From Tricholoma matsutake (Eukaryota; Basidiomycota; Agaricomycetes; Agaricales; Tricholomataceae): a DNA stretch of 64,000 nt. Below, in pieces: positions 34,411 through 45,511 of the stretch. The translations under genes were made by a program, and so were the position numbers. The stretch covers positions 1,054,001 through 1,118,000 of the forward strand of contig AP026538.1 of NCBI GenBank assembly GCA_026075535.2, in the 5' to 3' direction. The notes under the pieces are model-generated. The model made no database searches and was not told the DNA's origin. It saw only the letters and a program-made list of their open reading frames with translations. The number at the start of each line of letters is the position of its first letter. The first letter of the stretch is position 1.

Positions 34411-34492
34411 CCTGTGGCTCAAGTGGTTGAGCACACTTGTTTGGTTTGTCATGTGATTCCTTATGGTGAGGTCTTGAGTTCAATTCCTGCAG
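34411..34492 (+). ncRNA. tRNA-like (SINE-type) Pol III promoter module
   Basis: Box A TGGCTCAAGTGG (34415-34426) and box B GTTCAATTC (34478-34486) match the Pol III consensus. Their spacing is longer than in a standard tRNA and closer to a Ser/Leu-type tRNA with a long variable arm. No clean acceptor stem pairing is seen, so this is a tRNA-derived SINE head or relic rather than a working tRNA gene. Confidence 0.5.
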
Positions 34493-34808
34493 TACACAAA
34501 TTTATTTTGTGGGTACTTTATGAAATTCACCAAGTCCGAAGTCCTTTGAGCTCATATCTAATTGACTTATCATTTGGTTGCACTTGGACTCCAGTTGGAC
34601 TCCAATGGGGGATTGAACTCTACATGACTTAGTGTAGTTCAATTGGACTCCACTCGGACTCCACTTGGACTCCACTTGGACTCCACTTGGACTCCACTTG
34701 GACTCCAGTGGACTCCGGTCAGTCTGGTCGGAGTGCACTAGGACAGGTGGGGGACTGTAAAGTACTGAATCATTTGATTCTTGGCTTCAGTTCTTTTTAT
34801 CCTCCAAG

Positions 34809-35083
34809 TGTTGGAGCAGACTATATATGCTGCACAGTGGAAGAGACAACTAGTTCCTTTACAACCTACCTGGGGTTTAGTTAGACTTACAGCTAGGGTT
34901 AGCAGAGGTAAGAACACTGTATTCCTACTATGGTACAGGTTCTCCTTATATACATAATAATAAGGATGTCACATGACTCAGGATTGTGTTTACCACATGT
35001 ATGCACAGTAAGCACAGTAACATGTGTATGCTGCATGTATTGCCTCATGTATACAGCATGCATCATGGGGATTAATTTCAACA
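34809..35083 (-). repeat. Ty1/copia LTR (3' LTR of the reverse copia part)
   Basis: 275 bp, reading on the reverse strand from TGTTGAAATTAATCCC to TGCTCCAACA. It is preceded (on that strand) by a polypurine tract TTGAGGGGGGG. Its left flank CCAAG (34804-34808) equals the complement of CTTGG at 43085-43089 beside the other LTR. A TATATA-like box is present. Confidence 0.88.
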
Positions 35084-35115
35084 CCCCCCCTCAAACTGTA
35101 CAGCGCTCTAAGCAG

Positions 35116-35960
35116 CTAAGTTTGAACCTCAAAAGTAATTCTGAGAGAGTCTCCAAATTTCCTGAATAGGACGGTGCCAAGGTTCTTTGTGAACAGGTCA
35201 GCTGGATTATCACTTCCAGGAATGAAAACGACTGTGACTTTGTCATTTTCTATGCATTCGCGGGTGTAGTGGTAGCAAATGTCTATATGTTTAGTCCTTC
35301 TTTCCTGAGCTGGATTAGATCCGATAAAGATGGATCCCTGATTATCAGCACAGATTGGTATGCACTTCAGTATATATCCAAGTTCCTGGAATAAGGACTC
35401 TATCCATGCTATCTGCCAACAAGTGTTGGAGAGAGCCATATATTCAGCTTCTGTGGATGACAGTGCTACAGTTTTTTGTAAATGGGACTGCCAGCACACA
35501 ATCCCACTTGCTAGAGTAGCAAAGTATCCCATTGTAGATCGGTGCTTGACAGTGTCAGCTGCCCAATCAGAATCTGTGAAGGCCTGTAGCCATTTGGATT
35601 TTTCTCCATTGTAGACAATATTATATTACTGGGTTCCCACCAGATAGTGCATGATGTACATTGCTTTGTGTAGATGTTCTTGGCTAGGATTAGTCAAGAA
35701 TTGCAACATCTTGATTACCGCATAAGCAATATCAGGTCGTGTTCCAAGCATCAGATACAATAAAGATCTGATCACAGACTGATATTTTGATCTAAGCACC
35801 GTGTTTGGCATCACTGTGTTTTCCAATGGTTGGTAACCAGTCAGGAGCGGAGTGGGGGCAACTTTGGCATTTGTCATCTCGAACCTCTCACGAGATATTC
35901 AGTTTGATCAAGTTTGACTTTATTTGCAGTTTGGGTGATCTGCATGCCTAGAACTAACTG
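35116..35960 (-). pseudogene. Ty1/copia RT C-terminal part and RNase H
   Basis: Reverse frame reads LGMQITQTANKVKLDQ, then MTNAKVAPTPLL, SLLYLMLGTRPDIAYAV, a stop after LVGTQ, TDSDWAADTVKHRS, TVALSSTEAEYMALS, ICADNQGSIFIGS, RTKHIDI and NPADLFTKNL. This is the standard copia RNase H (catalytic D-E-D visible). The upstream RT palm is missing because of the insertion at about 35965-37480. Confidence 0.85.
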
Positions 35961-35964
35961 TTCT

Positions 35965-37480
35965 TTTTTCTAGATTACAATGTTTGTACTACTTGACAAT
36001 GACGAAGACAGCAGACAAAAGCGGTGATGGAGAGGATGAGGGCACAACAATGAAAGGACAATGATGAACCATACGACAACAAGAGGATGAGGACAAGGAT
36101 TGGATGACAATGACAGGAGGCACAGAAAGGAAGGAACCTCTGCAATGCCAGGAAGGGGGACAAGGAGGACCTGGAAGCCCAGTACCCCCACCATGACAGC
36201 ACCCCCAACTACTGTCGTGAGCAACTGGGAGCAGGGTAGAAACTAGGAGTGGCTGGGATTGGGACAGCGGGGATGATGAGGAAAACTGGCCGGAAAGGCC
36301 CAAGAGATGTTGTTGATGTCTCTTGGGCTGTAGGTAAGTTTTTTTCTTGCTCATTTCTCATTTTTTAAACTAACAAGCTTTTTAGGTACTGACTAGGACT
36401 ACTGATGACGATGACAACCAGGACAATGGTCAGATGACAAGAAGGACCAGAAGACAATGAGAGGACTCAATGATGATGATGGGGAAGATAGGGATGACAA
36501 CGACAGACCACCACCACCACCAAACCACTGTTGCATCGGGGTGCACGGCACAATGCAATGGTGAGGGAACTATGATGATGAAGATGAGCACAGGAATGGG
36601 ATGAGGGGTACAAGGACGAGGCACAGGCTCAAATGACATGTATCATCATTTGGACTCCTGGTAAGTTTTTCCTCATTCGTTTCTTTGTTTTTTTGGTTCA
36701 TGGAACTAACTTATAGATTTTACCTCCTGTTACGATGACATGATGACTCTAATGAATGCACTGACTGACGACGGAGCCACCACCACCCTGTGGGGTGCAA
36801 ATGGGGATCAACAACAGGACAAGGATGGGTATGGGGGAGGATGAGCCACCATGAGCGGCGACATGGAGCAGCCATGACAGCAGCAACAATGAGAAACTGC
36901 CACCACCACCACAGGCCAATGATGGGAGCAGGAGTATGACAATGACAATGAGATGGTGGGACAGGGACACGGGGGATGGGGAGGACTAGACTACAGGCAC
37001 AAGGCCAATGGGGACAACGGGACAGAGGATGGGGGGGACACGATGGGACAACAACAATGACAGGGCAATGATGCCCACATCACAACCCCCTCCCCCACAT
37101 TTTGCATGGGGGTGGGGTTCTTCTCTTTGTAGAATTATTGAATAAATAACTCTGTCGCTCGTCTCGAGCAGGGGTGTCTTTTTGTTTGGCATGAAGTAAC
37201 ATAAGCTAGCATTCAAATTTGCAAAAAATTGTAGGTATATGTATATGGGATGTAGTGTAGTTAGTGAAGGGATTATACAACACAGATACAGGATATTCAA
37301 CATAGAACATCAAATACAAGGCAAAAATATTGTTAAAACCATGGTGTATATACATGGTATCACACCTGCAGTGTTTCATGACAGACTGTGGTAAAAGCCT
37401 GTCACTGCGGTTGCGGTGTTAGGATGGGTGCGGTGTTGGCAGGTGCGGGTGCGGTGTGTGAAATTTACCTGCAGGTCAAT
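35965..37480. mobile_element. Inserted 1.5-kb segment in copia RT, related to the 33-34 kb element
   Basis: It interrupts copia RT coding. It has purine-rich GATGACAATGAC stretches, two intron-like segments (36334-36385 and 36661-36716) and a GC hairpin (about 37086-37117) that match the architecture of 33.5-34.3 kb but with CpG sites lost. The right edge is GCGGTG-rich (37400-37470). Exact ends and target duplication are not resolved. Confidence 0.5.
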
Positions 37481-39859
37481 ACACCCTACTGATTTCACAG
37501 AGAAAACCCATCTATTTTTGATTGTTTTTCGATCATATGGAAGAGCAACAATGTCATAGACTTGTCATTTGTGAAGAGCCTCTAATTCTTCACAACAAGC
37601 CAGTTTCCACTCAATTTGCTGCTGCCTTGGTAGGCGTGCAATATCGCAAAATTGGTTTGGAACTTGGCTTATTTCGCTTGATGTTTTGACTGCTTTTGAC
37701 AACAGGCAGCAAATAAGCTTATCTCCACCTTCCTTGGTTATCTTTTTAATACAACCTGCTTTGTCCAGTTCCCCCATTGGGTGATCATGTTCTTGATTAT
37801 TGGAATTGGGCACACTCTCATGGGGTGCCGAACTCAGTCCAGGAACTGGTTCTTGCTGTTGAGATTGTGGTTGTGTTCAGTTATGATCTGAATCTTGACC
37901 CACAGATCTCTTCCAATATTGATCACGTGCAATGTCTCTCTCTATTTCCGGTTCCCCTATTGGGTGATCATGTTCTTGATTATTGGAATTGGGCACACTC
38001 TCATGGGGTGCCAAACTCGGTCCAGGAACCGGTTCTTGCTGTTGAGATTGTGGTTGTGTTCAGTTATGATCTGAATCTTGACCCACAGATCTCTTCCAAT
38101 ATTGATCACATGCAATGTCTCTCTCTATTTCAGAGGGGAGTCGCTTCTCTCCATAGGTATTGCCAGGATGGTTTGGGATGTTCCTCTGCCTGCCTGATCG
38201 ATGGGGCAATTGCTGCCATTCCTGTTGATCATCATGTCTTGGACAAAAGTCCTCAGTGGTCACTGGAGGCAGTGGAGGAGTAGCGTCAGTCACATCGTCA
38301 TGCACCTTTTGCTCGCTTGGTACATCATCATCATCATTTTCTGATGATGGAGGAAGAGGGGGATTTTGTGGCGGTATAGAATCATCACCATCCATTCCAG
38401 ATGAGTGGTCGTCATCTTCTGGTTCTGGAGGTGGAAAATCACCAAGGTCTGTCTTGGCAGGAGTTTTAGCTCCGGGACAGCATGGGAACAATGTTTCATC
38501 AAATAGTGCTGTAGCACCAATGAATATTGCGCCACTAAGTCGCATGAAACAGTATGCTTTAATGCCATCTTCTAATCCAAGGTACATCATTAACTCTGAT
38601 CGAGGAGCTAATGTGGTTGGATGTTTCTCCTTGGGTAGATAGATGTAAGCACCACAACCAAAGACCTTCAGATCATTTAGATCTGGGCAGACCTTATTCA
38701 GGTCCTCAAAAGGTGTCAGCCATTTCAGGCGCCTTATTGGGGTTCAGTTGTATAGGTGTGTTGCATGTTCAATGCAAAATTCCCACCACGATTGTGGTAG
38801 ACAAGTGGTGAATTGCAGGGTTTGCGACTTTTCCATTATTGTCCTTATGGCATGCTCTGCGCGCCTGTTCTGTTGGTGAATGTGGGGTGCAGACATCTCT
38901 ATTTTGATGCCGAAATTCTTGAGTGTACTTTGTAGCTCACAATCTTTGAACTCCCCCCCTGGATCAACATGCCAGTGCTTGATTGTAGTGCCATACTGGG
39001 TCAAAGCCATTGCCTGAAATTGTCTAATCGCTGTAGCAGCATCAGACTTCTTTCTAAGGCACTGGACCCAGATATGTGACATTTTGTCATCCAGAAATAC
39101 AATAAAGTATTTATGTTTGTGGTACAATAGTACCAGTAGTTCCTTTAGATTGGAATGTATCAATTCAAAGTATTTCTCTGCACGTGAAGTTGATTCAGGA
39201 AAGGATTTTGATGTCATTTTCCCTTCAGTGCACCCTGGACATATAATTTTGTCTTTAGGAATAATTAAATTCCTTGGGAATTTTATGGTGCTATTAGGCA
39301 TTTTCCCTAGTGCTTCTTTGGATGGGTGTCCAAGTCGCCTATGCCAAGTCAAGTAGTCAGCAACATACATGGTCATGACATTAATCCTCTTGGTGCTCAA
39401 TATATGAGTCTGAGCCCAATAGATCATGTCACATCTCCTAAGAGGGACACAATCCATTATTGGGTTTCCTTTCTCAAAAAATGAAATGTGTGCGGAGGAA
39501 CCATGCACATCACTTCCATCTTGTAAAAAGATGCCTATTGACAGTAGTAAAGTACTACAGTCAGGTATGTAGTAGATGGGGTATAATTGCATCTCATGCA
39601 TCTCTGACTTCCCATGACATACTACCTGGTGTCTAATGAAGACTACTCCTTTTCCTACTATATGAGTAGTACCTGTGGCTGTTTGAACCAAGGTAGAGTC
39701 CTTTCTTGGTAAAGGCTCATAGGAAGTGAAATCTTTCATTTCACCAGTGAAGTGCTTTGATGCACCTGAATCCATGATCCAGTCGGCACCTTTCTCACAA
39801 TTTCCATTTGCACACATAACACATATATTAAGATCTACATAAATAATTCCATGATACAT
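37481..39859 (-). pseudogene. Ty1/copia protease, integrase and RT N-terminus
   Basis: From ATG 39859 on the reverse strand: protease DSGASKHFTG, GAG-pre-integrase (LTWHRRLGHPSKEALG), zinc module (CPGCTEGK) and integrase core. The first catalytic Asp appears changed to Asn (ELIHSN), while VDPGGEF and RRAEHA keep the other two. TGA follows HLYN, where arginine is usual (about 38747). After a Ser/Pro/Asp-rich linker with a tandem duplication comes the RT start (QQQIEWKLACCEELEAL, VYDIVALPYDRKTIKNRWVF) with another TGA in place of arginine. Confidence 0.82.
37765..38130 (-). repeat. 183-bp tandem duplication in the copia linker
   Basis: Two copies (37765-37947 and 37948-38130) start CCRGTTCCCCYATTGGGTG and are almost identical. 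The unit is 183 bp, a multiple of three, so the frame is kept. Each copy carries the same TGA after DHN. Confidence 0.85.
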
Positions 39860-39925
39860 TTAATAGTGGTAATATTTCACATGAAAAGTTCACTGTAATC
39901 ATTGGAACATTAATCTTTGTGCTTG

Positions 39926-40374
39926 GTGTTAATTGAGTGCAATTATCAGACTAAGGTATTACAAACAATACTATAGACTTAAATATGCAGAAACAGAACA
40001 TAGGTAGTATGCTAAAGATAGCACAGAACAGAATAAGGAAGTAGAAGCAGAACAAGATTTCAAGTTGGAAAGAAGTCAGACCAGGAAAATGAAGCATAGA
40101 ATGGAGGCATAATTGAGGTTATAACAGCTATTTATACATTGCCAGGGATGCAAAATTATCAGTGCCCTCTGTTGGGAGCCCAACATACAACCAGGACCTT
40201 CCTGCCAATACCATAAGTGCCTGCTGGCCACTGGACAGTTGTGACATGAGTGATAATATGGACAGGCTCAATAATACTAAGGTTGCTAGAGGGGAGTGCA
40301 TCAACAATTCATACCATAAATCCAGGGTGGTGTATGAATGGTGCCTGCCTCTCCTCTTGTGTAGATAGTGATTG
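39926..40374 (-). pseudogene. Plavaka transposase, extreme C-terminus and flank
   Basis: Reverse frame downstream of the MITE reads LSIIEPVHIITHVTTVQWPAGTYGIG and VLVVCWAPNRGH before a stop at about 40140, which fits the C-terminal end of Plavaka transposases. The rest to 39926 is non-coding. The copia protease sequence begins at 39925, a rearrangement breakpoint. Confidence 0.55.
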
Positions 40375-40904
40375 ACACAAGAGGCAGAGCAATATATTAC
40401 CCTGGAGAAAATGTTGGGAATAATGGGAGAAAAAGACATTTTTTCACTGGGGAAAAATAAAAGGAACCATCAGTAAAAATATGTTATTTTCCTACATTTT
40501 GTCCTTTTGGTTGCTGCAGAAAAACAACTAATCTGTGTCCAGGAGAAAAACTTGTGAACATGAGGGGGAAAAAGGTCATTTCCCCACATATTCCCAGTTT
40601 TTTCTCTGTGGAAAAATAACTAATCTGTTTCTAGGTGAAAAAATTGTGGAAGTCAGGAGAAAAAATGTTATTTTCACCAGATATAGAGAAAATGTGGAAA
40701 AAAAGATATATTTCCCCTCCATTGTCACCTGATCCTGGGAATGGATGAGTTATTTGTGCTGAGCAAGAGCAAAGAGAAAAGTGTAGGAAAAACAACATTT
40801 TTTTACTAATGGTTCCTTTTATTTTTCCCCAGGGAAAAAGTGTCTTTTTTCCCTATTATTCCCAACATATTCTCCTGGGTAATGTATTGCTCTGCCTCTT
40901 GTGT
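40375..40904. mobile_element. 530-bp MITE inserted in the Plavaka transposase C-terminus
   Basis: Inverted ends ACACAAGAGGCAGAGCAATA extend with similarity to about 120 bp on each side (40375-40495 and 40790-40904). The interior is A-rich with repeated GAGAAAAA words. It splits transposase coding (RVHSHHT on one side). No clear target duplication is visible. Confidence 0.7.
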
Positions 40905-43089
40905 GATGTGAGTGGACTCTTATAAAGGTGTGCATTATTCCCTCCAGCAGAAGTCTCCAAATGTTTTGAATGAATCCTGTATCATGAGCCTGTGTTAATG
41001 GATTGTAGAACTTTATAGCACTGTTTCCTTTATGCGACTTTTCACAACTGAATGTGCACTCATCATGGTGCACCTGCAAAAGATGCTGGGCTTGTGGAGG
41101 GAGAATAATGGCATTTGGTGGATGGGGAAGATCAGAGTAAGCTTGGTATGGTCTTCCTGTCTGGTGAAGATAATTAAGCAGATTTTTATAATCTACTTCA
41201 AGAAGGCAAGGTGGCTTTGCTAGAATATCTGCCACTTCTGTAGGCTGGAGAGGTACTGGATGGTCATCCTTGGCCATGTCTCCTGGCTCAAGAATATCAC
41301 ATAATTCTTTTGAATGATCTTCACTGTGCAGTAAAGCATCTACACATGCTTGACAACTCATCTGACGAAGCATTGTAAGATCTGAATCCCCTGATCTTGG
41401 TATTAGCTATCAATGTTTGAGCAAAATAATTGAAACACATATGGAGATGATAATTGGTGTTCATTTTTTGCAACTTTCCATTCATTTGTTCACCTGGAAA
41501 CTCACTAAAAGAAGCCAAAGGACCCCAATATTCGAGAAGAGCACAATTATCCATTGCATAATGATGGTTTGGCTTGGATGAACGATGTGGAAAAAGTTGT
41601 TGAATAGCAGTTCAATATTGAATATAATGCTGAGTATAGGCATCAGCATCAGCATTGGAGGTTTGATATGCAGCTACAATATTTGTTGCTGCAACAACAT
41701 GATAGAAGCAGTAGAAGTGCTGGTGGTGGAAATTTGTGGCAGTAGTCATGTACCAGAATTCAGGAATAATGAGGGGAAAGATACATGTGAAGAGGGTGAG
41801 ATATTCCTGAGCTTTGAGCTTGCCATGGCTTGGTTCACCAAGATTGGTTGGTGGTCTTTGTATCCATGTTGGAAGAGTGATATCATGAATGCAATTTCTT
41901 ATTGCTTGTAGCTCAGTTTCGGTGAAGCTAAAAGGCAAAGGGTCAACAGGAATATAGTTATCATCATCATCATCATCATAATTGAAGTCATATGCATAGG
42001 GATTTGTGTGGCTCTGTGTGGCTGTAGGTGGTGAGGATGAGGATGAGTCTGATGATTCAGAAGAAGATGGTGAGGGAGACATAGGTGGTGGTGTATGGTG
42101 CATTGCCATTGCAGCCTCAAGATTATGTTTAGCTGCTTCTTGAAAAAGGTCATCCAATTCTTCAGCAGAATCTGACACATCTGCCTCACTCCACTGCTCA
42201 TCCTTTTCCACCTCTTTAACTTTTTGGCTTTCATCCTCATCCCATCAAATTCCCCAGAGTGCACGAAGATGATGCTGTAAAACACCCTCAAGCCAGTTAT
42301 GCATAAAACCTAGTACAACATGTTTGACTGGATCCCAATATGGAAGATTATGCAGTGGAGTCCATTGCACACCAGTTGTCTTTTGCAGAGCATTTTGACC
42401 AGCTTTGGTTGTCTGATACAACCATGCCTCTGCCTCTGCTCACACCTGTGCACCATTACAGAGTTCCCAAGATTGAATATTGAGATCCTCTAGCTGATCA
42501 CTGTTGCAGAGGCAGAAAGAACAGAACATTGTAGCACCATGTCCCAAAAAGCCAGTAGCCTTGTGACTTCCCTCAAGATCAGCAATCACAGGTGCAATTT
42601 TTGCTTTCACAGAGATGCCATCAGAATGTCTAGATGTTGGCAAATTTTGGCCTGGTGCAGCACCATACTTGGCAACAGATTTAATAACAGGTTCAAGAAG
42701 ATGAGAGATGGTTGTGGGGTCAGGAAGATGGGAAGGAGGTGTGAGACCACCAATAAATGTATTCTCAAATTGATACTGAAGATGAAAAGGTAAGTTCAAG
42801 CAATAAAGCAGAATTGCTCCGCAAGACACTTTTTTGCCAATATATAAAATAAGCTGTGTCATAGTCTATGCAGAATTTGTTAATAACTTACCAGCAATCT
42901 TATTGGTATAAGGATTGAACCAATCAATATAGATTCCAAATATTAGATGATAAGGAGACTGTAGAAAACTTTGCAAGTAATCCCAAGCAGGACTATCCTG
43001 GATATCATTCATAGTGGCACCAAAGGCAGCTGGTATATGGTTTCTGTGGTGGTTGAAAGCCTGATGAAGGCTGTCTTCAATGACCTTGG
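40905..43089 (-). pseudogene. Plavaka transposase, central and C-terminal part
   Basis: Reading from 43089 on the reverse strand: VIEDSLHQAFNHH, DIQDSPAWDYLQSF, YHLIFGIYIDWFNPYTNKIAG, the segment FENTFIGGLTPPSHLPDP, IAPVIADLEGSHKATGF with CSFC, VLGFMHNWLEGVLQHHLRALWG, an acidic insert (41950-42210), then FTETELQAIRNCIHDITLPTW, PPTNLGEPSHGKLKAQEY, the EYWGPLASFSEFPGEQMNG region and DALLHSEDHSKEL. These are the ordered conserved blocks of Plavaka transposases. Introns are seen (about 41394-41437 and around 42870). TGA at about 42447 and 42248 replace arginine. It is continuous in sense with 32277-34808 but now in opposite orientation. Confidence 0.82.
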
Positions 43090-43363
43090 TGTTGAAATTA
43101 ATCCCCATGATGCATGCTGTATACATGAGGCAATACATGCAGCATACACATGTTACTGCGCTTACTGCACATACATGTGGTAAACACATCCCTGAGTCAT
43201 GTGACATCCTTATTATTATGTATATAAGGAGAACCTGTACCATAGTAGGAATACAGTGTTCTCACCTCTGCTAACCCTAGCTGTAAGTCTAACTAAACCC
43301 CAGGTAGGTTGTAAGAAACTAGTTGTCTCTTCCACTGTGCAGCATATATAGTCTGCTCCAACA
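43090..43363 (+). repeat. Ty1/copia 5' LTR
   Basis: Starts TGTTGAAATTAATCCC and ends TGCTCCAACA; it is the inverse of 34809-35083 with few changes. CTTGG at 43085-43089 is the target duplication partner of CCAAG at 34804-34808. Confidence 0.88.
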
Positions 43364-43378
43364 GGTTATGGGCCCTGC
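43364..43378 (+). other. Copia primer-binding site
   Basis: GGTTATGGGCCCTG directly after the LTR is complementary to the anticodon region of initiator tRNA-Met (GGGCCCAUAACC), the half-tRNA priming known for copia. The second copia element (49104-49117) has nearly the same site. Confidence 0.7.
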
Positions 43379-43589
43379 TGGGCACATTGCAAACACACCT
43401 TAACTAGCTGTGAATGACGTTGACTTCATAGTCTCCAAATTACAACCTTGCACTCCCTGTGAGCTACATATAAAACCTAGGTTCACTAGGGCTACACACT
43501 CTGAAGGAGTGCTTTCTCCTTAGATCATTAAATGTGTTTCATTGAGTAAAAGACTGATTGAGCACTTTTACCAGTAGCCACCAACCATC

Positions 43590-44840
43590 ATGTCTTCAAC
43601 TCTTGAGAAACTCATACAGACTTTCAACGGATCCAATTACATTCAATGGGCCAATTCGATGAAGGCATGGCTCAGGTCTCAGGGCCTCTGGCAGATAGCT
43701 AGTGGGGTGAAAATCAAAGCGCCTCTGGCACCTCCTTTGACAGCAATGAATACTACTCTCGTAGCGGACGCTACTGCTAAGCTCCAGACCTGGAGCAACA
43801 AAAATGACCAGGCTATTGGGAGGCTAGTGCTCCACCTGGCCCCCTCCATATGGCAGCATGCCAGCACCAAGGACACTGCTGAGGAGGTGTGGGACCTCAT
43901 TCGCACCGATTATGGTGTCGATGGCCCCTCCCAAGTCTTTGTGGACTTTAGGTCTGCATTAGCGATCAGAATCCTGGCTGCAAATCCAGCGCCAGAGATT
44001 GCTAAGGTGGCTGACAAATTTGAGTGCCTCATGGCTGCCAATGTTGCCATCCCCAAGCTAGTACAGGCAATGATTCTACTTGCTGCAATGCCACGCAAGT
44101 ACGACTCAGTATCCTCCATGGTTGTAAACATGACCGCTACTAGTGCCTTGATGTTCAAACATGTCAAGGACTCCATTGTCACAGAAGCCTCAAGGTGCAC
44201 AGCAATTGGAAAGCCCACCAGCCCGTCTCAGGCCAATAAACCTTCTGCTGTCAAGCGCAAAGGGGGAAACCCTAAATGGCAGCCCAAAGAAAGGCAAGAC
44301 AACAATGGAGAGTCATCCCAAAAATGTGGATGATGCAGGAACAAAAAGACAAAGGAGGATAAGCCCAAAGATAAGCATACCCACCTCGCCTCCAGTGCCT
44401 TTACCACCATAAATGGCACCATCATACTGCCAATGCCGCTCATTCAGCACATCAAACAGCATGACCACACTCCCACAAGGGACCGTCACTGCTGACCGCC
44501 TGCACAGGCATATATGGGTGCAGCCTCTGCCTCTTGTTTGGTTTACACTGAATATCAGCAAGCTTGAGACACCCTTGAGCAAATGCAACTTCCATGCAGT
44601 GTGAAAAATTTGTGACCACCGGAAGAGCACCTGACAGTGCAAGAAGGTAAGAGAAGGAGGATCGAACCAGAAGAACCGGAACCTAGGATCATGGAGGCCG
44701 ATGATGATACCATCTCCCTCGAATCAGAGCCTCCAGTTTCTGATGAAGAAGTGTGGAAGGCCGTCGATGAGATGCTCATTGATGAACTGCTTGAAATGGG
44801 TGGATATGATGATAGGTCAGTCCTTTTCCCTGCTACAAGC
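43590..44840 (+). pseudogene. Ty1/copia gag
   Basis: ATG 43590 opens a 247-residue frame: FNGSNYIQWANSMKAWLRSQGLW, WSNKNDQAIGRLVLHLAPSI, AEEVWDLIRTDYG and FRSALAIRI, typical of copia gag (UBN2-like). A TGA after SSQKCG cuts the expected zinc-knuckle region. Decayed coding sequence continues to an acidic segment (44637-44830) before the protease. Confidence 0.8.
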
Positions 44841-44901
44841 ACAAAGATTAATGTTCCAATGATTACAGTGAACTTTTCATGTGAAATATTACCACTATTA
44901 A

Positions 44902-45511
44902 ATGTATCATGGAATTATTTATGTAGATCTTAATATATGTGTTATGTGTGCAAATGGAAATTGTGAGAAAGGTGCTGACTGGATCATGGATTCAGGTGCA
45001 TCAAAGCACTTCACTGGTGAAATGAAAGATTTCACTTCCTACGAGCCTTTACCAAGAAAGGACTCTACCTTGGTTCAAACAGCCACAGGTACTACTCATA
45101 TAGTAGGAAAAGGAGCAGTCTTCATTAGACACCAGGTAGTATGTCACGGGAAGTCAGAGATGCATGAGATGCAATTATACCCTGTCTACTACATACCTGA
45201 CTGTAGTACTTGACTACTGTCAATAGGCGTCTTTTTACAAGATGGAAGTGATGTGCATGGTTCCTCCGCACACATTTCATTTTTTGAGAAAGGAAACCAA
45301 ATAATGGATTGTGTCCCTCTTAGGAGATGTGACATGATCTATTGGGCTTGGACTCATATATTGAGCACCAAGAGGATTAATGTCACGACCATGTATGTTG
45401 CTGACTACTTGACTTGGCATAGGCGACTTGGACACCCATCCAAAGAAGCACTAGGGAAAATGCCTAATAGCACCATAAAATTCCCGAGGAATTTAATTAT
45501 TCCTAAAGACA
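44902..45511 (+). pseudogene. Ty1/copia protease and GAG-pre-integrase, truncated
   Basis: Protease DSGASKHFTG and GAG-pre-integrase LTWHRRLGHPSKEALG, the same as in 39859-39250 apart from a few substitutions and a stop after CST (45211-45213). Coding stops at the breakpoint 45511, followed by unrelated sequence. Confidence 0.82.

Larger units (their letters stand above)
32971..34769. mobile_element. 1.8-kb non-autonomous TIR element inserted in the Plavaka transposase
   Basis: It is bounded by the 8-bp near-duplicates TCCTTTGA (32963-32970) and TCATTTGA (34770-34777). The ends are inverted: CTTTACACTCCCCCACC at the left, and at the right the inverse of CTTTACAGTCCCCCACC. Subterminal GGACTCC-type repeats follow at both ends (about 33000-33200 and 34575-34745). 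Removing the element restores the transposase frame (QSF-SWLQFFLS). The 8-bp duplication would fit hAT-like mobilisation. The interior has no transposase but holds intron-like repeats, GC hairpins and a tRNA-like module. Confidence 0.72.
34809..39925 (-). mobile_element. Ty1/copia element, 3' part (protease to 3' LTR), reverse strand
   Basis: Reverse-strand order from 39925: protease, GAG-pre-integrase, integrase (39859-38640), linker, RT start (37813-37500), an inserted 1.5-kb segment, RT end and RNase H (35950-35116), polypurine tract and LTR. Gag and 5' LTR are absent here. They are found at 43090-44840 in the opposite orientation, which an inversion explains. Confidence 0.82.
43090..45511 (+). 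mobile_element. Ty1/copia element, 5' part (LTR, gag, protease), forward strand
   Basis: 5' LTR 43090-43363 (274 bp), primer-binding site, gag, protease and GAG-pre-integrase, ending abruptly at 45511. The segment 44836-45511 is a 676-bp inverted copy of 39250-39925. With the reverse copia part it makes up one complete element, split by an inversion. Confidence 0.82.

Noticed and set aside
34411..34492. A functional tRNA gene
   Set aside because: Boxes A and B are present, but no paired acceptor stem or clear anticodon arm could be drawn.
37777..38283. Forward-strand frame of 168 residues with an internal protein repeat
   Set aside because: It is the antisense of the copia linker with the 183-bp tandem duplication.
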